Below are positions 12,460-22,960 of a DNA stretch of 64,000 nucleotides, in pieces. Position numbers and translations under genes: made by a program. The first letter of the stretch is position 1. Each line of letters opens with the position of its first letter. The notes beneath the pieces were generated by a model. That model worked only from the letters and a program-made list of their open reading frames with translations, had not been told where the DNA came from and ran no database searches. Source of the DNA: Lomentospora prolificans (Eukaryota > Ascomycota > Sordariomycetes > Microascales > Microascaceae); assembly GCA_029532625.1 (NCBI GenBank), contig JARFXM010000006.1, positions 186,001-250,000 of the forward strand, written 5' to 3'.

Positions 12460-12525
12460 ATGGTCGAATCCTGTCGACGGGGAATCCATTCCCACTAACT
12501 TTCGGTCACGCACGCCTTGATGTAA
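12460..12525 (+). promoter_or_regulatory. uORFs in the IRE1 leader (12 codons, plus ATG-TAA)
   Basis: A short uORF runs from ATG at 12460 to TAA at 12496-12498 (12 codons), and an ATG directly followed by TAA lies at 12520-12525. Its stop ends 34 nt before the IRE1 ATG. A start-stop element can hold a ribosome at initiation and lower translation of the main ORF. A longer ATG-started ORF (11872-12384, 170 codons) also lies upstream, but may be outside the transcript. This assumes transcription starts before 12460, as leader length and pyrimidine content suggest. Confidence 0.5.
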
Positions 12526-12559
12526 TCGCCCCGAGCTTCACTCTCCACACCCCCGAACC

Positions 12560-15500
12560 ATGCCGCGACGGCCACCAGGCGACGGTCGCCATGGGGGAGG
12601 TGGTGCCCAGCGCAAGAAATTCGTGCTCGCCTGTGCAGCCCTCTTCCTGGCCTCCTGCGTCAACATCGCCGACGCCGCCCAGAACCAACCCCGAGCCGAG
12701 GCTCGCAATCCCCACACACGCACTGCCGAGCCTCTGGCTCAGATTAACCCACAAGTCGCTGCAGACGACCTCGACGACGCGCTCAACGAGTGGGCGCACC
12801 CTGTGATCCAGCCCGGTTCTGTCAAGTCGAACCCGAATCCGGCCCAAAAGAACACGGTCGAGTCCTCCCCACCCCACCATAACAAGCAGCAGCGTCAGCG
12901 ACGCAACTCCCAAAACAAAAATGAATATAACAATATAGTTATTCCTGATGATGCGAGCGCCCTCGCGACTTTGGCTCCGGCTCAGTCCGTTCGAGCACCG
13001 CCCGCAGGACTCCGACCCAGCGCCTCGGCTGCCGCCGCTGGCTCTGGGCTCGCTTCGCCGCAGAGTGCGCGGAGTCTTGCGGACTGGGAAGTGGAAGACT
13101 TTGTTCTTTTGGCGACCGTCGATGGAGATCTCTACGCTTCTGACCGTAAGACGGGCCAGAAACGCTGGCATCTCGAAGTGGAGCAGCCGATGATTGAAAC
13201 CAACCACCATCGCGCCAACACCTCCACCCTCGATGACGACTTCCACCCCGTGGACCACTACATTTGGGCCGTCGAACCCAGCCGCGACGGCAGCCTCTAC
13301 ATTTGGATTCCGGCTGCTCCGGAGCCCACTCTAGTCAAGACAGGACTCAGCATGAAGAAGCTCGTAGAGGAGCTCGCGCCTCACGCCATTGACGACCCTC
13401 CGATTGCCTACTTAGGCGAGAAAAAGACCGCCATGATGACCCTCGATGCCGCTACGGGCCGCGTGCTCAAATGGTTTGGCACTAGCGGGTCCCAGGTCAA
13501 CGACGCGGAGAGCTGCTTCCGCCCCAACGCCATCTACGAGGAGGAAGAATGTAGCTCCACAGGCACAATCACACTCGGCCGCACCGAGTACACGGTTGGC
13601 ATCCAGCGCCGCGATGGCCGGCCCATCGCGACTCTCAAGTATGCTGAATGGGTTCTCAACACGTACGACCACGATCTCCTTCAGCAGTACAACATGCCGC
13701 AGGACCATTGGTACATTACCAGCCAGCACGACGGCATGGTATACGCGTTCTCTAGCGACAGGAACAACGCTCCCCTTGCCATTGACGACGAGGATGACGA
13801 CGCACCCCACTTGCGACCGCTACTCAAGAATAAATTTCCAAGCCCCGTGGCCCGGGTCTTTGACGTGTGTCGGCCACGCAGCGCTGATCTTGAAGAAAAC
13901 CGCAATTCGGAGCTCATCATCCTTCCTCAGCCTCCTCCACCACCGCACGATTCCCATGCCGTGTACGAGCGGAGTAACAACGTATTCCTCAACCGCACTG
14001 AGGAAGGTAGCTGGTACGCTTTATCGGGCCAGTCGTACCCCCTGATACTGTCGGCACCCACCGCCAAGATTGAGCGGCCCGAATGGTGGCAGCTTCGCCA
14101 GTCCATCGACAGTCTCACGCCTGACCAGTTCTCCAATGCCCTGGTGGGCACGCATCACCTCGACATGGTGAGCGGCGGGGCTGGCGGCCAGTACCATCCA
14201 CCTACCCTTCCTGCTGGCCAGCTTCCCGCCCCAGCCGACCATGAAAATGAATCCATGCGTCATCCACTTGATGAGGACTCTGACTTTCCTCGAACGATTG
14301 GATCGCGGGTCAAGACGTTCCAGCAAGCGGCCATCGATAAGCTCATGGCCTGGGTGATGAACGAAGTGTGGATCCCTATTTTTGTTATCCTCATCATCGT
14401 GTACCAAAAGGAGCTTCGCCGGCAGTGTCGACGCCTCGCGAGCAAGCGGTACTGGGTGGAATCAGGCTTCCTTCCCAAGGGGATCGTGTCCATCGACAAT
14501 GATTCGGATTCTGAGTCGGACGAGAAGTCGGAGGACAAGATGACCCCCGACTCATCATCCGAGGTTCCGTCTGGACCCTCACGCCAACCGGCTGAGAAAG
14601 AGATGGAACCCACATCTGAAAGTGCAGAGAACCCTGCGCCTCAGCCTGTGGACAAGGCTGAACTCCCCCCCCCCGGCAGTAAATGGGCCTCCCGTGGCAC
14701 CAACTGTCGAGAAGGAGGAAGCCCTTCCTACCATCGACGAGCCAGCAAATGGACCGGCTATCGCCGCCAATCAGGCCCCCCCTGCTGACCCTCCCGCCGA
14801 AGCGGCTGCTCCTCAACACAATGCCGCGCCCGAAGGTCAAGTTAACGATGTGCCCGTGGAGAAGGAAAAAAAGAAGGCACACCGTGGCCGTCGCGGCGGT
14901 GTCAAGCACCGTAAGAAGGAGAAAAAGCGGGAAGCGTCTGAGGATCCCCCCAAGGATCCCATGACTGCCGTCGAGGATGCGGTCGACAAGGTGATCCGCC
15001 TTCGAGAACCGGCCAAGCTGGAACCCGATGTACACACGCTCCCCGACGACATGCAGTCAGTGGCCGGTCCTATTATCCGCATGGGCAACATTGAAGTGGA
15101 TATGAATGAGCAGCTCGGCACTGGCAGCAACGGCACGCTCGTGTTCTCGGGCAAGTTTGACGGCCGCGTGGTCGCCGTCAAGCGCATGCTTATCCAGTTC
15201 TACGACATTGCATCGCAGGAGACCAGACTGCTACGGGAAAGCGATGACCATCCCAACGTCATTCGTTACTTTGCACAGCAAGTCCGCGACGGCTTCCTCT
15301 ATATTGCTCTCGAGCGGTGCGCGGCGTCTCTCGCCGATGTCATTGAGAAGCCTCACATGTTCCCCGACATTGCCCAGGCTGGCAAGAAGGATTTGCCGGG
15401 TGTGCTTCTCCAGATCACCAACGGCATCAGTCACCTGCACAGCCTTCGTATTGTCCATCGTGATCTGAAGCCGCAGAATATTCTAGTCAACATGGGTAAA

Positions 15501-16388
15501 GATGGACGGCCTAGGCTTCTGGTGTCCGACTTTGGCCTATGCAAGAAGCTTGAGGGTGGCCAATCGTCGTTTGGTGCCACGACAGGTCGCGCTGCTGGCA
15601 CATCGGGCTGGCGGGCCCCCGAACTTCTCATTGATGATGACGGGTCCGTCATGGATGCTAGCACTCACAGTGGTTCGGGCTCCGTCCTTGTCGGCCATGA
15701 CATGATGCCTAAGAGCCGCGCCACTCGCTCCATCGACATCTTTAGTCTTGGACTCGTCTTCTTCTACGTCTTGACGAATGGGTGCCACCCCTTCGACTGC
15801 GGAGATCGGTATATGCGCGAAGTCAATATCCGCAAGGGCAACTACAGCCTCGACGCGCTTGACTCCCTGGGCGACTTCGCCTACGAGGCCAAGGACCTCA
15901 TCGGCTCGATGCTTAACCAGAACCCCAGGTCCCGCCCTACGGCGCGCGAGGTCATGGCCCATCCCTTCTTCTGGACGACCAAGACGCGGCTCCAGTTTCT
16001 CTGCGACGTGTCAGACCACTTCGAGAAGGAACCCCGCGACCCGCCGAGCGCGGCGTTGCAAGAGCTTGAGGCGCATGCGCCCGACGTCACGAGGGGCGAC
16101 TTCTTGCGGTATCTCCCACGGGATTTTATCGACTCTCTGGGCAAGCAGCGCAAGTATACCGGCTCGAGGCTGCTTGATCTGCTGAGGGCGTTGCGCAACA
16201 AGAAGAATCACTACGAAGACATGTCAGACTCCCTCAAGAGGTCAATCGGACCTCTTCCCGACGGCTACTTGGCTTTCTGGACGGTTCGGTTCCCGATGTT
16301 GTTACTTGTGTGTTGGAATGTCGTCTATCAGGTACAGTGGGATTCGGCAGATCGGTTTAAGGAATATTATGAGCCTGTGAGGACGTGA
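12560..16388 (+). CDS. IRE1: IRE1, ER-stress sensor kinase/RNase (frame broken at a C10 tract)
   Basis: IRE1 senses unfolded protein in the ER lumen and splices HAC1-type mRNA in the cytosol. Parts (counted as if repaired, ~1275 aa): signal anchor after RRPPGDG..QRKK (~20-40); luminal propeller (~170-520; VDGDLYASDRKTGQKRW); TM ~598-617 (WIPIFVILIIVYQ); acidic/lysine linker; kinase with VAVKRM (K874), HRDLKPQN (H966, D968), DFG (D990) and the long kinase insert usual in moulds; C-terminal KEN RNase with RALRNKKNHY (His1217 is the expected catalytic histidine). The frame breaks: 12560-14788 reads one way and 14622-16388 another. The switch falls in C10 at 14665-14674, inside a Pro/Glu linker. 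One C fewer joins the frames (..AEL-PPP-AVNGPP..). As written, the protein ends at residue 742 without kinase or RNase. A base-call error or genuine mutation is likelier than an intron. Confidence 0.93.
14665..14674 (+). other. C10 homopolymer carrying the IRE1 frame break
   Basis: Ten C residues lie between AACT and GGCAGT. Frame 2 runs into this tract and frame 0 continues after it, with normal codon use on both sides. Nine Cs would give one open frame. Confidence 0.85.
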
Positions 16389-17896
16389 TGTGAAGGGGGG
16401 AGGGACCTGTCACTTTTTGTAAAGTCTAGATTGAATATCAGGTGATTTACTGCTTCACGACGCGCTCTATCCGTTGACACTCGGTGAACTTGTGGGCCAG
16501 CCTCGCTTTACTTTCATTCTGTATACCGCTCTTTTCCAAGCCAATTGGTAACGCCGGGCTTCAGGACTACTAACCCTGATCAGGTGTTTCGATGGCTTGT
16601 TCTTCAATTATCTGTAGGGTCTCAGACAAGATCTCGCCATCTCGCGTTCTTTGTTGACACGAAACTCGCGTCAAACGGCTGCTGGAGGCAAGAAGGGATC
16701 GCGATACGTTTCATACTGAGAGAGACTCGTTAATTAAGCTCCTCAAACCCGCCCTTCCACCCAAATCTCAGTAGATCACACCAAGACCCAACACGACACA
16801 CGCCTTTTCCTCGCCTTCCCAAAACAGATAAAATCCCCCACGATCCGCTCCATATCCGGGGAAAGTCCCACCCAGCATACGCGTATCGCAGCTTAACCTG
16901 CATCATCCCAAGAAAAAAAGAAGAAGAAAGGAAAAATATAGAAGGATACGGGGGTAGGTGGGGTCGAGGAGCCGAGGGTTCCGGGGATTTATATTTTCCC
17001 CCCATCTTCTTTGTCTCGCTCGACCCCATACTAAATCTTTGTTTACCCCCCAAGTCGTGCCCTTCCTTTATCTGGTCTTCTCTTTCCTTTTGGTTTGTTC
17101 TATAATACACTCTCCGCACATCTGCTAGATATATCTCGCCCACCGCTCGCTGGTCCGACAAAAAAACCCGGACGCCGTTCTAAGGAAAAGAAAACCCCGT
17201 GCCAGCAAAGCCTGGGACCAAGACGATCGGCCCCTGTCCCATCCATCATCACATCGTAACCCCCCCTCCCCCCTTCCAACGCTGGCACATCAGCCCTGCC
17301 CGCCCCCCCGACCACTCACGCCTCGCCCGTTCTTAAGCGCCTCCACACCATCAGGTTCTTCGCCGTCCCACTATCATTTTTACCCCTCCCGCTTGGTTTT
17401 GACTGCCTGGACCGAGAGGTTCCCACCAAAAGGCACGCTACCTAAGCCTTAATTCGACAGCCTACATAGACTCAGCCTCCAGAGGGGCCACCGGGCCGGC
17501 CCCGCCAAGCAATGGGCGGAAACCGTCGGGAGGGTCGCAACAGACAGAAAACAGGGAAGCGGAAGCAGCGGGTGCTGGTGGTGAGGGGCGCAGGCATTCC
17601 TTTACATTAATCACACTTGTTATCAACAGGACCTCTCGACCTTCCTCTCTTCACTTCGCTACAGCGTGTTTCTTCATCACATGCATACGCCATCAAGCAA
17701 GTGCTCAAACATGCAAGGTAGACAACACGGTTCGAACACAAAAACATAGGTCTATCAATTATAGGATCGAGATGAATGTCCTTTGCCAGTCTTTTTTCTT
17801 CTATTGTCTACTCCCCAGGGACATGCTTTTCATCATCATCGAACTCTCGTGGAACACGATTCTATTGATATCCGCCAAGAAGGCGCCCGGGCCACT
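16389..17896. other. convergent 3' region between IRE1 and the desaturase
   Basis: This is the tail-to-tail spacer, 1.5 kb long. It has C-rich stretches around 17255-17330 and a 143-codon minus-strand ORF (16730-17161) with no recognisable feature. No gene is supported. The right-hand ~250 bp is probably the desaturase 3' UTR. Confidence 0.5.
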
Positions 17897-19448
17897 CTAG
17901 TTGGACTGCGCCAGCGCCTTGTACTGCTCCGCGTTGAGGGGCCTAGGGCCGATACCGTTGCGGTTGCGGAAGAAGAGAATCTTCTTGCCGGCGCCCTTGG
18001 CACCAGCGCTGGGCTCGACCCACTGACAGGTCCTAGCCGACTTATACATGGCTTTGATGAAGCCCCAAGGGCCGTCCTTGGTGTCGGAGCGGTAGTGCTT
18101 GCCCATGACCTTCTTGATGGCCTCGGTAGCCTCGTCGGCGTTGTAGAAGGGGATCGTGCTGACATAGTGGTGGAGGACGTGGGTTTCGATAATGCCGTGG
18201 AGAAGGTGGCGGCCGATGAAGCCCATCTCGCGATCAATGGTGGCGGCAGCACCGCGGACAAAGTTCCACTCCTCGGCATGGTAGTGGGGGAGGGAGGGGT
18301 CGGTGTGTTGGAGGTAAGTGATGGCGACTGGAAACATGTTAGCGACCTTGCTGCGATGAAAAAAAATTTTCTGTCGACCCGACCCCCCCCGAATTTCAAG
18401 GAAAAGGTACAGATCACGGAGACTTACCCAGCCAGTGGTTGACCCAGAGGTAGGGGATAAAATACCAGACGAGCATATTGGTCCAGCCAAAACGGTTACC
18501 GAGGTAGTAGAGGGCGGATGCGGCAAGGAGAATGCCAATATCGCTCATGATGATCAGGCCGGCGTGCTTGTTGTCATAGATGGGGCTGCGAGGGTCAAAG
18601 TGGTTGACGCCGCCGCCGAGCCCGTTGTGCTTGCCCTTGCCCCTGCCCTCGCGCTGGCGTTCGTGGAAGTCGTGGCCGGTGACGTTAGTGATGAGGTAGT
18701 TGGGCCAGCCAACGAGTTGCTGGGCGATAAGCATGATGAGGGTGTAGATGGGGGTCTCCTCGGTCAGTTCGCCAAGCTCGTGGGCCATCTTGCCGAGGCG
18801 GGTGGCCTGCTGCTCGCGAGTGCGGGGAACGAAGACCATGTCACGCTCCATGTTGCCAGTGGCCTTGTGGTGGGCCGAGTGGGAGAGCTGCCAGCTGAAG
18901 TAGGGGACAAGGAGCGCGGAGTGAAGGACCCAACCGGTGAAGTTGTTGATGGTCTTTGAGGCGGAGAAGGCACCGTGGCCACACTCGTGGGCGATAACCC
19001 AGAGGCCGGTACCGAAGAGGCCCTGGAGAACGGTATAGAGGGCCCAGAGACCGGCGCGGACGGGCGTCGAGGGGATGGTCTCGGGGGTGACATAGTTGTG
19101 GAAAATGTAAAAGGTGGTGGCGAGGCAGATACAATCGCGGATGATATACAGGTAGCCTTTGATGGCGGAGCGCTGAAAACAGTGGGTGGGGATTGCGTCG
19201 CGGATATCCTTGATAGTGAAGTCCGGTGGCACGAAGGGGTTGCCGTAGGCGTCGAGGAGAACACCAAGGTCCTTGCTCTCGGCAGCAGCGTCCGAGGCAA
19301 GCGAGGAAAGGGAGGTAGACGAGGCCGAAGGCCTAGGCGAATCGAGGGGCGAGCCCGCGGCCGTGGAGGGCGACGAATATTCCGAATCGAAGCGAGACGC
19401 GCTACGGCGTGTGACCGGCTGCGAGCCGGAGAGGGAGGTGGAGGCCAT
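17897..19448 (-). CDS. FAD2: oleate delta-12 fatty acid desaturase
   Basis: The enzyme converts oleoyl to linoleoyl chains on ER phospholipids, using electrons from cytochrome b5. Exons (minus): 19448-18428 and 18327-17897, with a 100 nt intron (GTAAGT...TTTCCAG), give 483 residues. All three di-iron histidine boxes are present: HECGH (~residue 153), HSAHH (~188) and HVLHH (~390). Hydrophobic pairs of membrane spans flank them. The N-terminus is a Ser/Pro-rich soluble tail of ~65 residues, followed by the conserved FTIKDIRDAIPTHCF. I chose the ATG at 19448 (CACCATGG, a strong Kozak match) over an in-frame ATG five codons upstream. A C8 run lies inside the intron, where it does no harm. Membrane-fluidity control makes this a natural partner of ER homeostasis beside IRE1, but no shared regulation is visible. 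Confidence 0.95.
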
Positions 19449-22400
19449 GGTGAGAGTGATCAACGGGTGAATCTACGGTCTGCGACACCTAATGGTTAGG
19501 ATAGGGGAGGAGGAGGAGAACAAAAGGAGGATCGAGGGTCAAGGTGAAGGAACGGACGAAGAGCCGATCCCAATGGGTCGGGAGGAGGACGGAGATATTG
19601 CGGAGGGGAGGCTTGGAAGGGAGAGAGAAGGGGGGTGTGTGGTCGGGAAGGAAAGGGACATGGGGAATTTATTTACACTAACCTTGCCGGCAGATTTTTG
19701 TATACTAACTGGCGCTCTGGTTATTTGCCTCGCCACTGGAAGGCACTCGGGACAAGCTAGACCTGGACTGGTCCTTTCTTCAACATGTGAAAGACGGAAG
19801 GGAAGGAGGAGGGAGAAGAAGCAGGGGAAAGGATGTGGTAATAGGTCGTCGTTGATATGTTCTTTATCTCTCCTTGGGAAGCCAAGCGCCTCTTTAACCC
19901 GGGCTCTCCTTTCCCGTCGCAAATGTTGCTTTCTTTTCATGCCTTTCCGCCGAGTTTTTTTTTTTTTTTTTTTTCTCCCTCTTTTTTCCCCTTTATTTTC
20001 GTCCATTCAGCTTTTGCCGCAAGTCGTTTAAAGAATCCCCAGGGTCCAGTATATGGTACGAGCTGTGCTAAGAAATTACATTATGCCCACTAGTACCAGT
20101 ACCTCGTCGGCGGGGCCATCTGGATTTGAGGGCTGGGAAAGTACGGAGGGGCGGAATCAATTGATGGCCTTCTTGACGTCGCCGGGCACTGGCTAGGTCC
20201 CTTTCCCCTGAACTTCACGGCGTTTTCTCGCCTCTCTCAGGGGCCTCAGCGTGCCATCCAGAACCCGAAGAGTCGCTCGTCCCGCCACACCCAAAACTTT
20301 GTTGGGGCATGTGGGGGCAGGGGTTGGTCTATGAGACTTTCGCTTTTTTAGTTGAATGACGAACCGGGCCCTGCACAGGACAGAGGAGAAACGGATTCGC
20401 CGCTTGCACGACGCCTGGCTAGCCCACTCTTGCGGCGGCGGTCTGGTCCGAGTCTGGTCCTAATCTTGAGTCGCCGGCATTACACGATGTTGTGCCTTTC
20501 TTGGACAATATAATATTAGAGGTGCTGTGCAGTTGCCAGCTATCCTCCCATGCGGCAACACGGCTCTCCGCATCTGCGTTTGCCTCCACTCGCCTAAACT
20601 CCCATTTCGTTCGGCGATAACTTGAGCATGGCATGCAGGTAAATTCGCCATGATCCCCGACCGAGTTTTGGAGCGGTGCCAAAGAGGCGGAGATGCAAAC
20701 TAAAGACGAGACGGGGCCGATACCTTCCCTTCTCGTAGTTGCCGTCGGGAAGATGGTCTCCTCTCTTCCTGTCCCAACAACGACGGTACAAGAATCAGCT
20801 TTAGTGCCCTCTTGGCGTCTCTTGCTCCCTAGGTCTCCGTGGGCAACACGTTCGAACTCCGAGCGGGTTAGGATCTGGTCATGTACGGCCGGGGATGACT
20901 TGCAGAGACCTAATGCCAGCCTGGACCACGGGTGGTGTGAGGCGACCCAACAGTGCTCGAGGAGACCTTTTCTTTCTGAAGAGGGCGTTCGTACGAGCCT
21001 CTTTCTCAACCTGGTTGGGAACGTCCTCCTCATGAGATCGGCAGACGCATCACACCGCCCCTTCCGCATCTCACCATCTCTATCAACTCAATTGATCCAT
21101 GTGGACGATGCCAGACTGCAAGCGTGGAACGATTTCGGCTTCTATTCATATCAAAGTGGAAACCCTCCGTCATGCGAACACTTGGTTGAGGTTCACGACT
21201 TGTCTTAAAGAGGGAGCGGTTGTCAATTGAGCTCAGATACACCCAGGAAGCCCCCACCCAGAAAACGACGTCAAACCGATCCAATACACCCTCGAATAAA
21301 AAAAAATACACAAAAAAAAAGGCCTTGGCGGGGCGTGTCCCAACAAATTTCCATGCGGGGCCCCAACAGAACGTACATGGATCCATTGGAACTTAGAGCC
21401 TGGCAGTACCGGTACACATACGCACCAACCCACACGCTTCCAGGTACCCGAAGTAAAGAGACATCCCATCCCATCTTACCCTTTTTCGGATGCTCTCGCC
21501 GTGTTTTCGCGCCTGTCCATCGCCCATGAGGAGGAGATCCAAGGGGGAGTAGCTACCAATCTCCTCGTCAGGGGTCTCAGCTGGCAGTTGTGCTTCCCAC
21601 TGGCCGAGGTACCGGATTCTTGTGAACAATTGACATGTGGGATGCGAACTTGTGAGCGAGGCTTACGAGACAACCCAACCCTTTCCCAAGGTCAGAGTTG
21701 CTGAGCCAACTTTCCAAATATATTTCCGCAATATTTGGCATATAAGCCCCGCGCTGGGACAAGTGTGAGTGTTCCGCCTGTATTGCCGGGCCGGCAAGCG
21801 AGAAATAGCACGGTGCCATCATTATCATAATAATGCCGCGTTCGAACGTGGCAGCTCAGCCAAGCACGTTGCCTTGTCAAAAGGAGCTGTCCTCTGGTGC
21901 GCTCTCCTGGGTTTAAGTTTCGGAAAAGCTAGTCAGCGCCGTTGTAATGGTGGTCCTTGATCGCCGCTATCACCGGACAGCGCCACCTTTTCCTTCAGCT
22001 CGCCACCGGCCCTCCCACTGGGCATCAAGGGAGAGACAGACTCTCGTCGGCTTGGCGAGAGGCCTTGATTTTCCAAGACAACCCATGCGGGAAGCGCGGG
22101 AGGGGAAGAGACAGTGGCTAGGAATCACCTTGAATCTGTCGTCCACGTGTACAAGCTGGAACTCGTGAATTTGTGCTCTTCCCGCTTTTCGCGACTGCGT
22201 CTTACTCCCAAGATCGCCGAGAAGCTTGTGGCCGAGCACCCCGCTATGGCTGACAGTGGATCATCTGTTTGGCTCGGAGGACTTGATCGCAGGCGTGGCG
22301 CTTGAACTCTCACGTCCACTCAGATCTTCAAACTCACGGGTCCTCCGATATCTGAACTTTGTCAAGGACAGTATGAACTCGCAATTTCACAAGCCCCCAA

Positions 22401-22960
22401 CGTGACGTGAGAAAGCGTCAGACGATGGTATCTTGTCACGGTGGACCAGGTTTCAATGTAATCCCTCTCCACTCTTTAAGCCTCGCCTTTACCCTCATAC
22501 GTGCAACACTCTGACTCTTGTACTGGGTATGGAGTCTACCTTTCCCTTCCTGCAGCTTCGATTTTCCTCTTTTGGCTTTCCCCAAAGGAGTTGTAAGGGC
22601 GCCTTCAAGGAAAGAGGATGTTGTTATCACGGTTATTGGGTATAGTACGAACTAATATTTCATGGCTTTCTACTCAAATACACTTTTGAACGATCTCGGT
22701 TTCCTCGCTCCGACGCAAGGCAAATCTGTTCTTCCCGGAGAGTCATATAAAAATAAGGGCCGTTAGATACATGCCGAGTTTTAGTCAGTCTAGTGCATAA
22801 GACTGCTAAACATCTTGAGCTGGACCACTCGAAACGTGACAGGGAAGGCTGTTACGACGATTCCATCTATGTACGCATAGAAATCTATCTTCTGGTTTGA
22901 TATCTTTTTCGTTCCTACATTTTCGCTTTTTCAATCCTGGGCACAACTTCTCGTATTCGT
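19449..22960. other. 3.5 kb without a recognisable gene; desaturase upstream region
   Basis: The desaturase leader and promoter begin here and include purine/pyrimidine-skewed DNA (19500-19650) and a T20 run at 19955-19974. Further right are overlapping ORFs of up to 216 codons on both strands (for example 20419-21069 minus against 20693-21208 plus). None has a domain or codon pattern I trust. The right end is the 3' flank of NAA25. Confidence 0.45.

Noticed and set aside
11955..12806. 283-codon open frame overlapping the IRE1 start
   Set aside because: It opens with TTG, not ATG, overlaps the true IRE1 frame, and has no recognisable domain. Treated as chance.
14679..14745. 67 nt intron (GTAAAT...CCAG) explaining the IRE1 frame change
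   Set aside because: There is no clear branch site, and the sequence inside it has good codon use in the downstream frame right up to the C10 tract. Kept only as a lesser alternative.
16730..17161. 143-codon minus-strand ORF downstream of IRE1
   Set aside because: No family resemblance, and it sits in a convergent 3' spacer.
20419..21069. 216-codon minus-strand ORF as a gene
   Set aside because: An ORF of similar length overlaps it on the other strand, and no domain, signal or intron pattern supports either.
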